64,000 nt of DNA from Litomosoides sigmodontis (GCA_963070105.1 OY718807.1:1317001-1381000); one strand, 5' to 3'; shown: positions 11,640 through 25,449, counted from the first letter of the stretch. The notes: a model not told the origin generated them from the letters alone. Made by a program: numbers and translations.

Positions 11640-13495
11640 CATTTGAGGGGTATCTTTTGAGAATGCAAAATGTGGCATAGAAATCGAAATGATTGACATT
11701 TAGGCGTTTTTGCCGTTTTTTTTTCCCTAATATTTGTGGTCCTTTTTATCCCTTTCTGCGTAAGATTTTTGAAATCCTTCTTGAATTTGACGAGATAAAA
11801 GAAATAAATTACTCCCTTCAGCTGTTCATAAATTCAACAAAATAGTGCAAAGTACTTGCTCTCCCTCTCCTCCTCTCTTTTGTTCCAGTTTCGCAAAAGT
11901 TAATAAAATATAAATTTTCTTTGGAATACTTAAAGGAAACTTGTCATTTTAAAAATTTAATTAAATATTTTGCATTTTTCATCTTCAAACTTCCCATCAA
12001 TTCAAATGTCGAAGGAATGAAAAAAAAATTCATCAAACACTATATTAGCTTAGCATAAGAGAAGAAGAAATAGAAGTGGAATTATGGCTATTTGTAGTCT
12101 ATCTCTACACGGAATTCCGGTTCTCTTCCTACACAGAGAGATCCGTTTCCAGAACTATTCACACTTACTGATTACTGTTCGGTCACTCGTTTAGCCAACC
12201 AAACGCACAGTATTCCACCGCTACCACTATTATCAGTTTTGGTTGCTAACATATCACCACACAACCACAAGCTAAGGATAGCCGCTGTTTTCTTTGAAGA
12301 AAGTTAATTCATAAAATTTTTAACGTTTGGGCAAACTTTTCGTCATTCATTCTGGATGCATATTTGTGTCACTTAATTATTTCATTTGAAGCAAGCAACG
12401 TTTTCAGTTAATTGTAATTTGAATACTTGTAACTTTAGCTGTGATGAAAACCTTTAAGCATGCAACATAGTATGTGTTCCATTCATTCATTTTCTTAATG
12501 AAATCAACATTTTAAAAATTTCAAAATTGTTCAGCTTAAGCTTAAAATTTTTAATTTTCCAAGCGCTACTAACAATGAGCCAACCAAAAGACGAGGTTTA
12601 ATCCAAATTTTAATCGTTACTCTGTAAATCTTCAAAGATTTGAAAGGAAATAAGAATAAATTTGGGTGACATACTTTTGATCCATTGGTTTCATCTCAGT
12701 GATATATGTCTATCAAAGCCAAAATATAGCTTTTTCAAAAAAAAATTTGAAGTGTTCTAAAAAATTTACTAAGAATTTTGCTATTTCAAAAAAGGAAAAT
12801 GAAAAAAAAATTGGAACTTTGTTATTTGTTGCGTCATTTAGCAGCGAAAAAAAGAATAGAACACTTGAAATAAGCGAAATGAATGTTCCATGAAAATTAT
12901 GAATTCTATTTTTGTCATAAAGTAAGCGTTCGTTCAAAGGATCATTTTTAATTATCAACTCTTTTTTTTTGCAAGTAATTTTCATATTGCAATTGTCATG
13001 CTACATTTGCAAATATTTAACTATTTTATCAAAAAAACTGAAAGAAAATCAATTAATCAAAAAAAATGTTTCTATCAGAAATGTTTTACAAAAAGAAGGA
13101 AAAATTCAATAATTTTTTTTTTTTTTGCATTTAAGAAAACACTATTCATTTTGCATTTCCATGCAATATGATTGGCAATGAAAGCAAAATTTAAATCATA
13201 AATTGGTCAGTTTCTATCGTTGTTCGTTTGGCGGCACTGTTTGCTCAGACTTAGGTAGTGAAATTTAATAATTTCAATTTAAATGCAAAAACTATCGAAA
13301 ATGTGTTGCATACGAATGCAATTGTAATAAATGGCGCTGACTGGTTGTTGCGACTCGAATATGTTAGTTATGCGGAGGAAGTGCTAAGTTTAACCCCAGG
13401 AGGATTGAGACGACGATTTATGCATTTGTAAGTTACGAAAAATAAAAAGTGTTGGTGGTTGTACCATAGGATTTTGCTCTCTGTCTGTCTGTGTG

Positions 13496-13497
<2 letters not shown>

Positions 13498-13525
<28 letters not shown>
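13498..13525. repeat. (CA)n microsatellite
   Basis: CA dinucleotide run preceded by CTGT repeats. Confidence 0.95.
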
Positions 13526-13528
<3 letters not shown>

Positions 13529-13854
13529 GATGTGAGTATGAATGAAAGCACGCAGACATGTTTTTGCTTCATTTGATTAGACATTGCGCATATGGAAATT
13601 ATATTTTATTTTTAAGTTCATTTTCTGAAGCATTCAATAATGCGTGCTATTTTCGTCTTTTGTTAATTTGTCTGTCAACAATGTTTCTCTTTCAGCTGCA
13701 CCACACTAAACACTCTCCAAGCAAACACTTCCACAAGAAATTTTTACTAATTTTAAAAAAGAAAAATACATTGAGCTAATCACACTATTCCCATTACAAG
13801 TAATCAATGACAACAACAAATTGTGCTCGCACAGAATTTTGTACTTCGTAAAAA

Positions 13855-13918
13855 AGTGCGTTACGGTATTGTGCCAACCTACTGTAAGTGCGTTACGGCA
13901 TTGAACCAACTTACGGTA
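13855..13918. repeat. Two-copy 32-bp tandem repeat
   Basis: Two adjacent 32-base units (13855-13886 and 13887-13918), both starting AGTGCGTTACGG, differing at a few positions. Each contains CCAAC and ends in GTA. Confidence 0.85.
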
Positions 13919-16900
13919 AGCATAAATAACGGTAATTGTGTGTGTTTCGGTTTTTTATGTTTTTGCAAAAAAAAAAGAATAAAAATTATCAGTGACAGAT
14001 GACAGTGGATGAATTTTTTACTTCAACAATACCAATTCTAACATTGTTCAACTTTCTTCCCAGTGGGAAACGTTGTTGGATAATAAGGATTGAAAACTTA
14101 CTTTCCTTAAACATTTCATTTTTCAATCTCTCTCTCCCTCTCCCTCTCTCCCTCTGTTTTCATGTGTTACAATGGAAAATGCGTGATAATGTTTTAAATT
14201 GTGTTATTTGTTTGTTTAATTAGAGGGATACTGCATGTGAAAATTTTAGAAAGCAATGTTTTTATGATATGTTTATGCTTCCTTTTCGTTTTAAACAATT
14301 TAAAAAGTTCAATTTGTTCATATCATTACATCGCAAATATCACGCACCAATGAAATTTAGATTAAATTAGCAGTATTTTGCTAAAAATTCATTTGAGGGG
14401 AGAATGACTTCTCAGTCGCACCTTGACTGGACTGTTTTAAGATCTCTAAATTAATTCGCAAAAGCTATTCATTCTCATAAAATTAATTTATGCACTGGAA
14501 ATGTACCGCAACTTGATACCAATGATGACATGATTTCAGAATATGTTTCAATATCTAAGCGACATTGCTTGGGAATATACATCTACGATGGATTCCAACA
14601 TTAAAATGAACTCTATGATTGTCACTTAATTTTTTAGTGATGACGTTTTACTTAATTTCAGATTTGTTGAGCTTCACCTACCAGAAAATCAAAGCTATTG
14701 CTAACGTCGTGCGAGAAAATTCGGAGAAGTATTTGCAAACTTATGTTGCATATTTTGACAACAATTAGACGTCTCAGAACTACGTAATGACTACTAGAGT
14801 TTTGAATTTCTCTTTTAAAAATTAAGCTGAAATTAAGCCGCAAGTTCATGTGTAGCACCAGTGCTATTCATCGCACACATTACCAGTTGGTCCTAATTTG
14901 GACGAAACACTCTTTTCCAATGTTAGGAAAATGTCGTGTCAGAATGCGCCATTCATCATTTCATTTGCAACATGCCAAGTGATGAGAAACGTGTGACTTA
15001 CTCATCCAGAACGAGTAATAATAATTTCATGGAAAATTATGAGGGAACAAGCTTGTACAATAATTATAACGAAAGTGATAGCTTCGAGAAAATCAACAAC
15101 AACAACATTTCAGCAATTACATAATTAATTCCTAGATTATTTTTCAACCTTTCAAGCTTCAACAATTTAGCTCTTTTTAGTTTGCAGAACACTTCAAAAA
15201 AATGGTTGATTTTAGAATGCTTTCAACTAATGGTCACTACAGCGCTTCATTCATCCACCGCTCAAATTCGTTAAATTTCGTTCATTGACATAACAAGTAC
15301 CATTTCTCTCTGATTCATACTTCATATTAAAATTTTAATCATTTGATCACAATTTGAATACTTTTACAAAAAAAAATGATCTAAAATTATTATTCATAAA
15401 TAACATATTACTTGTACACTTTTTATTACAAAATAATTCCTAATTAGTCTACATAATCCTCGAAGTATGATATTTCAGGAGTTTAAAAGGCGATAAACTT
15501 CTTAAAATTTATAAAAATTTAAGTTTATTTAAATTAATTTTTAATAGCTTCCAAGTATCCGTAGTGATAATGCGATAATTGCAGTTGGATTAGTGCGATT
15601 TCAATGCCACAAATACTGTCAGATCCGATCGATCACATCGCTTTGTCCGGTAAAATTCTAATGCCATTGAATGTTTTATACACACCGATCTTTCCCCTTC
15701 AAAACTCCAATCTTCCGTTATTAAATGGTTAGTTTTTTTGATTTTCAAATATTTCCATAGGTAATTGTTTGGAAAGAAAAGCTCAGATAAAATACCTTTT
15801 CGAAATGTTTGAAAATACGCAAATGAAATTCTTCTACAATTCATCAGAAATGTTACTGTCTGCCGTTGACATTATTGGTATTATCGATTTTGAAATATTC
15901 CCTAAGTAAATGTTCCAGTGAGCAAATTAATTAATCCTTTTAATTTAATCAAATTGAATTAAAATTTTTTAGAAAGGAATACTTGTAACATTACAGTTAA
16001 GAAGCAGCCAAAAATTGAGGAAGAATAAAATGTAGTAGTTTTTATAAATTCAATACGATTATCAACTTTTTCCTTCATTTTTTGTGAAGAAGATGAATTT
16101 CGTTCTTCTTTTCAAGAAATTTAACTCTCTGTTTTATCATTGATTACATGCAATTCCTTTTGCGCTATAAGCTGCTGTTTTTACGACCCTAATTTACTAT
16201 CTTTCATTAAAATTTACCATTTTTCCCAATTCAAATTTTACGCCTAAAGTGACGTGACGCATTAAAATTTTTTATTCCAAGAAATGTGAAAAGAAGGGGA
16301 AGTTGGGAAATTGAAGAAATGGAAAATTTCGCTATTTAATTATCACCAAGGGACGCAGTTTGTGTTTTACATTTTAAAATGTTTTTTAGCAAAAATTTTG
16401 CAGCTAACAGTCAGCTAAATTATCATTACTCACACTTAAAGATAAAGCAATGAAAGTAACTTGTTCAATTTTGAACAAAAGGTTATTTATGATGGAAATT
16501 TTGAGCGACATACGATGATACTAAATAAGACCAATACTGAAATCTGAAATTCACGTCACTACTTCGACGAACTTTTTTTCAACGATTTTCGCGAACATTT
16601 AAAGTAATGCTTTATTCATAGGTAAAAAGCTTTATGAGCTCTTCCCCAAAAACAATTTGAATTTCAAAATTGTTAGTAAATTGGTGAAATTTGTGTTTTT
16701 AGACCTAACATAAATATATTGGGTAAAATTATTTCTCAATCTAATGAATAATTCACCTACAGTGAAAATTAAATTTAAAATTTTAAATTCATTAATCGTA
16801 AACGTGTAATGCACTCAATGCAAATCATAAGATCTCAAGCTTACATCAATCATTTTCTGCCTAATTTGCACTCTCTCTTTCCTTCTCCTCTCTAATTTGT

Positions 16901-17950
16901 AAATTAAAATTTATCCAACCTTGTTCCACTCTCTCCCTCTCTCGCTCTCTCTGCCTCTCCTCCTCCACTCTTATCATTTCTTATTTTGACAAATGTATGA
17001 TAAAGCTGGCTGGAAGAGAAGGAGGGAGAGACAGAGAAAATTTAAGTGTGTTAAATTCTAAAAATACTTGAATCGCTTTATAATAGTGAAAGATATTGGA
17101 TAATTTTTTTCATTGAAGACATCATCATCCACCCATTCATTAACGCTTCCTCAAATCTCTCAGAAATGTCGCGTCGAACGAAAAGTTTGTCGTTTATTTT
17201 ACTCTTTACTATTTCACTCTTTCTTTGTCTCATACATTTTATACCTCCCTCCCCCTCTCTCTTTCTCTCTGGCTCTCTTAAAAAAAGGAAAAGTACACGA
17301 AAAAACTATAAACTGCAAGTTATTATCTTTAAGAGATATGAGAGAAAAAAAATTGAGAGGAAAAGTGTTTTCTTTTTTTTTGAAGTATGCTTTCTGAAAA
17401 ATGCATGATTACGGTTACTCTAACAATAGGGATTACGGTGCAGATTTCTCAAAATCCTCCTATTCTTTCCGTCGAAAAATATGAACAAATTGAAATTTTA
17501 ATTAAATAAAATTGAAGCAATTAGCTGTAAAAGAAGTAATGAGCAATTCAATGCTTCAAAAATTTAACAAGACAATGAATAGAAGTGATCGGATCAGAAA
17601 TTGCTTAATTAATTTTTTACATAATGAAATAATTGCAGTAATTTTTTTTCAATCTCATAAATCCACAAAAGCAAATGATTTGACAGTTTTGGAAGTGAAT
17701 TTCTTTTCAAACATTAATTTTCCCAAAAGGTCCAATATTATCAGTGAGACGTAAAATTAACAAAAATTTATTGGACTTTCAAAAAAGAATTCAGTGTTAC
17801 ATCAAATCACTAAGTGAAAGTGATAGTAGTGGTTGCTGTTCTTATCAGCAAAGGTGTTCAAGCAGTCTGATAGCAAGGATGACAACAATAGAAATTTAGC
17901 TGAAATTAACTTTCCTCATAAAAATTTAATTTGAAATTGAACTGCTTGTC

Positions 17951-17954
17951 TTAG
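17951..17954 (+). promoter_or_regulatory. Trans-splice-like acceptor ahead of the multi-pass membrane protein
   Basis: A ttag acceptor (preceded by tgtc) only 8 bases before the ATG at 17963. In nematodes this arrangement usually marks addition of a spliced leader. A cis-spliced upstream exon is the alternative, since the frame is open back to the acceptor. Confidence 0.45.
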
Positions 17955-17962
17955 GACGCACA

Positions 17963-20900
17963 ATGCATGCATTGTATGCCATCAGTTTCATCGTTTATTC
18001 GATCGCTGATCTCTGCGATTGGCTCTTTGTTTACTTCACTCTTCGTGGCTACGTTACGTCGTTTCCGCTGAAGACGTGGCTTGCTGTGGCACTTGTTTCC
18101 ATCGCTGTTTTTGGCTCCATGCTAACATCACTTCTGCTGGTTAGCCAATTTTCATGCTTATCATTCAATTGCAACTTCTGATAATAGCGATCATATCAGG
18201 GAAATTTCGAAAATGATAATGCGTAATTTTACCAAATAAAAAAAGAACACAGCAACAACATAGTTCAATATGAGTAGCTTCTACAGCTAATAATTAATTA
18301 ATTAAGAGTGTTGCAACGATGACTAACGCAGTCCTGAACGTTATTTATAGTTTTTTAAAAATGTTTAAATAAAAAAGGTGCAGTCTAACTCACAAACTGT
18401 CGTGGCGTTTTTTTGAGATAAAATTAAAATTATTCCTTTCATTGGGAAATAGTTCGGTAAGTGATCTGTTACTGTCTAAGTACACGTGCTATTGCTATTC
18501 CTATCTCAATTTCCCGTTTACTCAATTACTTGATATTTTTCGTCCAACGTAAGTTGAGGGAAAGCGAGTGAATGAATCCATCCGATCGTAATTTAATTTC
18601 ATAGGATTCGGCATGATTAAAGCCCAACATTGATGACATCAAATAAATTCTTACGCAATTAAGCAAATAAAGCTTAATACGAAAAGCTCCAATGCTAATT
18701 TTCTTGCGGAAATTCTAATTTTCTGTTATTATTATTTATTGTTGCTATTACTATTATTATTTCCAATTGTCAATTGCTAATTACTACTTGCTAATTGTGA
18801 ATTGCCAATTGTTAATTTGTTAATCGTTAATTGCTAATTGCTACTAAATTGGTTCAGAGCCAATAAATTCGGGCCAAAGTATACAATTATGGTAGCAAAA
18901 AGAAATATCTTCCTGTTATCCAAAATTAAATAAATATTCTTGAAGCATTGAAAAAATTTTAATCATCAACATTTAATTCCCATTCTCACTCCATTTCCAT
19001 TTCCATTTCTATTTCTGTTTGCTGTAAGCTTTGTGAAACCTTGCTAATTTGCTTTCTTCCTCATAAATTTAGGTACTTTGCATTGAAAATGCATTTGCTC
19101 ATCGTCTTGACATAGCTCCTTATCGAACTGGCTTTGCTGTCATTTACGAAGCTTTCGTCCAATGGCTTCAGGTTGTTCTTTCTTTCTTTGCTAAATTTAG
19201 TGACTCTAACATTAAGGTAAGTTAGTGTTTCAGCAAGTGGACGGGAACAGTTGTACTGTAATTGTAAGTGTGGAGAATTAACGATTGAAACTAAGAAATG
19301 GAGGATTAGCAGGAAAATCACTGTAAGACTGAAACGAGGAAATGACGGCGTATTACTTTAGCTTCGGCACAAATACGGAAATGTAGTACGCAGTAGGTTT
19401 TAAAAATTTGATACTTTTTTTTTAAATATTTAATAATTTTAATTTTTAATTTAGGCATTTAATAATTTTCGAATAACATTCCTCTTCATGATTCTTCACG
19501 ATGCGCCTTTGACAATTATGAATTTCATTTTCATCACTTCTTGCAGATGTGCTGGTCCACAGGTTTGTTCATTGCTACTTCAGAAAATTTTTCAACTCTG
19601 ATATGCTCCGAATTTTTAGCCATCGAAATGATTGCACATAACTAAAATTGTGCTTTATGGATGCTTTAAAGTTTAATAAAGCTAATTAAGCTATTTATAT
19701 AAAACCATTTGTAACACATGGAAGCTTCGTAAGATATCAGAACTTTCGTTCTATGAAAGTTTAGTGTATGTCATTGAAATTTTGAAATTTGCAGATTCTT
19801 CAATGGCCTCTGATAATATCATCATCAGCAACAACTGCGTGTATTCTGTGGCGTTTGACGATGTTGTATTTCGCATATCGCCGAATGATATTTCCTTTGA
19901 AGTCTCTGCCACGTAGCAATAATACGTTGACCCGACAGCCAACAATCTATGAACAACTCAAACTTAATTTAAGCCAAAAGTATTTTCATTCTTTCGGTTT
20001 AAATTCAGATAAAACGACAAATTTAAAACCAATAAATTAGAAAATTTCCTCGATTAAGGCTGAATAAAAGAAATATGAATAAGTGAAATTAGCAGAACGA
20101 GCATAAGAAGGGACGTTAAATATCAGTGAAAAGTTAAATGTCAATAAAATATCGAATAAAAATCGTTGCAAAAAATCAATAAAAAGTCAAATAAAGAGGC
20201 AAAATAAAAAAAAATCAAATAAAAAGAAAATTGTTGCTGTGCAATTCTTGAAAAGAGAATGAAAAGTTATACTTTCTTATATTTGGATGCATTGAAAAGT
20301 TATTCTGAGAATAATTAAACTTTTATAATTTTGAGAAATGGTGGACGTTTGAAAGATTACGACGAGTTATGGCCTATTAGATACAGCGTTCGCCGAATTT
20401 ATGGACCGATGTTAGCAGATAATTGTGAACTTGAAATTGTACCTGTGAAATCTGACAAGCAATCAGTTTGGAATGTATTGTTCAAGGTTAGAGTGTTAAT
20501 TAACTGTTTTAGAATAGCTTCAACTGCATTGAAGCATTGCTGAAAACCTTTGGAGCTGCTCATTTCGCATTTGACGCAAATTAAACGCAAATTAATTTCA
20601 GCTTCGATTTCTCTTCCCACATCTTTTAAAAGCTATTTTAACATTTCTACTAGCACTTATCATATACATATTATCATTGTTGACCTGTTGCGCACCGTGC
20701 TGTTATCACTACATCTGTAGCTCAAAAAGCTTTCATCATCGTCACAAGTGCTCAAATTCCTTTGTCAGGTATGCGCTTATGAAGCACTAGTTAGTCTAAC
20801 ATTTAAGCATTACTCAATTAAGTTAATTGATAATGCAATTAGCAAATTAACTGATAAGTATGCTTCAAAATTAATTAATTAATTTAAATGAAATGCTTTT

Positions 20901-22883
20901 TGCAGGTTTTTTTCACAAGGATTCCACTGGACATTATTCATAGCATCATTACTCCTAACAGCTGTACTATTTGCTCTAAATGCTATCTTACTATCGTCTG
21001 TCCATGGGCTTGGTAACAATCAGATAGCATTTGAAATAAGCCATGTGTGTCTTCGTGCTAATTTATTTAATTTTTAAATTTTTAAATTAAGTATGATGAT
21101 GCACTAATGAGTTGCTAGCAAGAAGTATTCCTGATGCTATCAAAAGTGCATTTTAGGTCTGTGTGGCGGTTTCACTAACACAGAAAACAATTCAGACAAG
21201 CATTGAGACTGATCACAGGGAGCGCTTGAGTACGTCAGAACTGAAGTATACGTGTAAGCCTATCTGGGAGGATGGAAGCTTCAGCACTGGCCTCAATCGA
21301 CAGGAAGCTGGCATTTGGCAAACACGAATAACATTGAGCGAGAAACGAATTTTGGTAAATCTTGCCATTTCTTCACTTTTTTTTCTTCTGAAATTATTAA
21401 TTCAACAACTAATTTCTGGTTTGTTGCTATTTTGCAAATCAATTGATATCAACAAAAAAAAAGTCCCTAAATTAATAATTATCATTTACTTGCTACGTTT
21501 ACCAAATTTATTCAGATAATTTCGGAAATATAAAGCATTCATTTAGGCGCGAAAAGTTTGTCATCAATTAATTTACAATTTACGATCATTTTCTGTCTAG
21601 GCCATTTCAACAAAAATTAAAATGGAATATGAAAATGATCGACAAAATCCTCATCATACATTGTATTATGACTATGTATTATTGCAACACAGAGATCGAT
21701 CAACACAAAGTTACACTTGCACACCTGGAAATAAAACAGATTGGTAAATTCACGAAAATTTCTCATCCAATTAAAATTTTACTCCTTCAATTTTTTTTTC
21801 CATTTAACATTAATGAATATAGCGCATTTCGAAGTTATTCTCTTAGGATGATCGATTTTTATTTGACATTCAAAAAAAAAACTTTTAAACTTAGAGAAAG
21901 TACTGAACATTTCATGCAAAAGATACATATTTAGTTGCGTTCAGAATTTCAGACTTATTCTCGTCGGTTCATTCTCAGAAGTTAATTCAGCTGTAAGGGA
22001 GATATTTTAAATGGACATTTTTAGGAGGTTCATAAATGAGATCAATGAATTAGCTTGGCCATACTATGCAGGATGCGACCGTGCATGGTCGATCAGATGG
22101 AACGATTTCATTAATTGCAGTTTGTACAATGACATGAATTATTTAAAGAAAAGCAATTATTCATTTGATTATGTGTTTCTCTGACTTTTTCATTCTCTCT
22201 CTCTCCCTTTCTCTCTCTCTCTCTCCCCTTCCCTCCCCTTTCATTCTCTTTCAATGCATTTTAACATATCTTTCCGTCGTCTTATTTGATCTCGATTGTA
22301 ATTAGTAGTTAGCTTGATGGTGAAACAACGGATTTGCACACTTTGATGTTACAAATTAGAGAGAGATGTTAATTAACATGTCCATCTCTTCTCTTTAAGA
22401 GTTAAGCGACATTTGGAGAAGAGGGTGAAATTCATTTCAGCATGGTCATTTCAGCATTTGAATATGAAGTTCAAAATTTGACACATCTTTGAACTTCAAT
22501 GACATCCAGCATTTTATTAATGAGCAATGTGATATTTGAGGTTTTTGTTGCAATATACTTCACGTTCGATGCAACAGATATTTTACGTTGTGAGTGTGGA
22601 ATGACCCATTCTTTTTCGGTTAACTTTAACTGTAAATAATCGATCAATTAGTTAAGTGAGTGTTGTGGACACAAATGAATGCTCTGAAAGGTTTTACTGA
22701 TTGACGGATTCACGTGAGGTACGAGCATTTCAGTGCAATTTATCAGAGGACAGGATAAGTAGAGCTGATCGCCAATTTCTCGTAGCTCCAGCAACGCTGA
22801 TGATGAAGATCTTCCGTAGTGCTGGCACTGATAACAGTGATAACGCTCTATCGTTTTGGCCGGAAACGGAACTGAGTAATTAA
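17963..22883 (+). CDS. Uncharacterised multi-pass membrane protein (about 569 aa)
   Basis: I do not recognise the family. Exons 17963-18139, 19073-19216, 19455-19562, 19795-19979, 20336-20486, 20602-20768, 20906-21044, 21157-21354, 21601-21743, 22025-22172 and 22734-22883 keep phase throughout. About seven hydrophobic segments can be read: residues about 3-30, 38-62, 80-101, 112-133, 146-170, a Cys-rich one containing LLTCCAPCCYHYIC, and one containing LFIASLLLTAVLFALNAILL. They are followed by a polar, probably extracellular region with scattered Cys (YTCKPIW, YTCTPGN, AGCDR, NCSLY). The weakest joins are exon 4 to 5 (acceptor ttgag) and exon 10 to 11 (donor gtgttt). Without the last join the protein stops at 22184. 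The last exon, 22734-22883, is clearly less AT-rich and ends FWPETELSN. Topology suggests a receptor-, transporter- or scramblase-like protein, but nothing decides between these. Confidence 0.7.
18765..18843. repeat. Degenerate (AATTGCTA)-type repeat
   Basis: About ten imperfect copies of an 8-9 base unit reading like AATTGCTAATTG, in intron 1 of the multi-pass protein gene. Confidence 0.7.
22194..22227. repeat. (CT)n polypyrimidine tract
   Basis: CT dinucleotide run, continued by CCCTT-rich sequence to about 22255, in the last intron of the multi-pass protein gene. Confidence 0.9.
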
Positions 22884-23070
22884 ACGATTTGCTTAAGACA
22901 TTTTACTACCATTTGAAACAATGAAATGCATTATTACGAGCTCTCTTTGATAGAGTGTGCATGGAACAAGAAATTTTTGATAATAGGAAGGCGTGTGAAT
23001 TTTAACCGTTATTTGTTTCGTCTTTAGATCGATTAGACGTGAACGCCTAAAAAATATTGGCAAACGATCA

Positions 23071-23099
23071 GAGAGAGAGAGAGAGAGGGAGAGAGAGGG
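23071..23099. repeat. (GA)n microsatellite
   Basis: GA run with two GGGA interruptions. Confidence 0.92.
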
Positions 23100-23769
23100 A
23101 AGAGGAAAGAGCGAGCTGTTTTATGATACTGTCACTTTTCAGTGATAAAACTGAGAGAGGAGGTGAGATTATCAGGATGATATGAGGCAACGAAGAAACA
23201 AAATGAGTTCCTCTTCCTGAAATGCAAGTGAACCTCCTGTTTGTCGAGCGAGGTATGAGACGAGGAAGTTTCAGAGGTCAGAGAAGAAGTGGTTGAAAAC
23301 AGACAGTTCGAGGAGTGATCGTTGCAAGGAGGAAGGAAGCATTATTGAACTTTCCTTGTTTGAACAGTTCATTTTACACTGTCACGTGAATTGGACAACG
23401 TCAGACAGATTGCGAACAACAGAGGAAATACCGACCGGTTTTTGCCGTGTGCAGGACAAATGTTGGCTGTAGTTAAATGGTCTTTCGCTTTTAGATCCCT
23501 TTTTTTTTATCGAAATTCTATTAAAAATTGTTTTTCTCCAATTTTTTGAATGTAAACTACTACTTGTCATTTACTAACATGTGGAATTGGACGGCATAGC
23601 TTAGATCTGACAGTTTTTTTTTACCTAAACAAAAGCACATTGCTTTGTTTTTATTTGCAAATATCAATGAGATATATTTGCGATTTAACTTATGAAGAAG
23701 CTAATAGCAATGTATTTCACTTAAATCAATTGGCTATAGCTAATTTGTAGAGAGACAAAGGTTAGCTTC

Positions 23770-23815
23770 TTCTCAGGCAATTAATTACCCAATTCTCAGG
23801 CAATTAATTACCCAA
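23770..23815. repeat. Perfect 23-bp tandem duplication
   Basis: Two identical 23-base units (23770-23792 and 23793-23815), each beginning TTCTCAGGC and ending TTACCCAA, with a palindromic TTAATTAA-like core. Confidence 0.95.
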
Positions 23816-23888
23816 AATTTAGCTCAGTCAAATTAGTAGTCAAATGTTGATGAGTGAAGAAACAAGTATTTTATTACAAGTAGCAGAA

Positions 23889-23891
23889 TGT

Positions 23892-23950
<59 letters not shown>

Positions 23951-23959
23951 TATGTGTGT
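23889..23959. repeat. (TG)n microsatellite
   Basis: About 70 bases of TG dinucleotides with a few TTTG and TATG interruptions. Confidence 0.97.
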
Positions 23960-24668
23960 ATTGATTTCGTAAATGAAGCCCATAAAAGATTCCACGTAAA
24001 ATTAAACCGCATAATATAATATAATCAACTAGATATCGTACCATATCACTCAACGTATTTCTTCATTTTAGCAACCAACAAAATTAAATCGAAATATTTT
24101 AATTTAAAACGATTAAAATAATGCACAGTTCTGTTGTTGAAGTGTTTCCTCTCGCTTTTTTGTTGCTATGCCAAAAAATGATGTGATAATAAATAGCAAA
24201 AGCAGGCTGGTGAAAATGGTGTGACAATTTTAAATGTTGAAATTATAATTAGCAAATGCAAACTCACTTATTTTCATTCACATTTGTTTACATCAATTTT
24301 TATTGCTTAAATTAATTGAGTTAACAGTTGTATTATATTCACTGTCCGACTCCTTCATCATCGCTATCATTATCGGTGGAATTATTATAATTTTCAAAGT
24401 GATAGCGATTGTATGAGGGAAAAGTGAGAGTGAAATCGATGATCGTTAGTACTTAAATAGTACTTAAATATTGCAACTCTGTTAGAATGAGTTAATTGTG
24501 CTCCATAGAATTAGAGAGGAGCAACACGAGTTTGTAATCATTTTTTTCTGTCCAGCAATTTAAATTCCTGCTAAATTGTCCTGACATTAGTCGGTTGACT
24601 TAATAGTTGTTCCTTAATGTTTTGTTTTTCTTGCTATTGCACTTAATAGCGCGCATCAATTTGCAAAG

Positions 24669-25449
24669 ATGAATGAACGTGCAGAAGAAATGAAAAGTAA
24701 ATTTTGGATGGTAATTGAATTCAAAATGGAAATTCTTGCTACAGTTATTGATTTGTTAATGGAAAGTATCAAATGCTTTTCAGGAAATATTCAAAAAAAA
24801 CCGGTGGAGTGGAAGCAATCGGATATAACAAGAAATGTTAATTTAAGTGGTAATATATTTTGTTTTTGAACAATAATGAAATTTTGTTACCTATTTTACA
24901 GTTCCTGAATTTCATCGAAAATTTCATGATTTATCATGGCTAAACTGCCCATGATAAATCATTGATGCTAAATGACATGTGCTATGAGATGTAATTTTCC
25001 ATGATATTTTATCAAAATCAGAAAATTCATTAATTCAGCTTGTCGTTACGGTTCTCTTCAAGAAATTTAATTTAGAATTTGTGATGCACTTCTTCTTCTT
25101 GTCTGCATCGATGAGTGGAAAATAACGAAAATAAAACACCTCTTAGCATTTGAAGAAAATGATCCATTTTTTTTTACATCAAAATTTACTTCACAAGTAC
25201 ATTTCGAAGATCTGCTGTGCTCATGGAAACTCATCAGATAAAGGATGAATGAAATGAGAAAATCGTAGCTGAATAAACTCGATTATGTTTTGGTACTTCA
25301 AGCGTGCTCTTCATTTCTTGCAGGAAAACTTCGAAAAAAAAAATGAAATTCACAACGTTTGTAAAGTCCTTTCCATTTTCATCCTCAGATCCTAGCAAAT
25401 GAAGACGGTGAATGGGATAACCGTAGGACAATGGACCACCAACAAAGGT

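Larger units (their letters stand above)
22884..24668. other. Intergenic region upstream of the MAP kinase kinase gene
   Basis: About 1.8 kb. Contains GA (23071-23099) and TG (23889-23959) microsatellites and a 23-bp tandem duplication. No coding exon can be supported. The promoter of the kinase gene is expected here. Confidence 0.6.

Noticed and set aside
14936..15124. Asn/Ser-rich 62-codon plus-strand frame
   Set aside because: Low complexity, no splice partner or domain; composition expected in AT-rich DNA.
17113..17408. Ser/Leu-rich plus-strand frames of 80-94 codons
   Set aside because: They cover CT-rich tracts and show no conserved features; overlapping frames are equally open.
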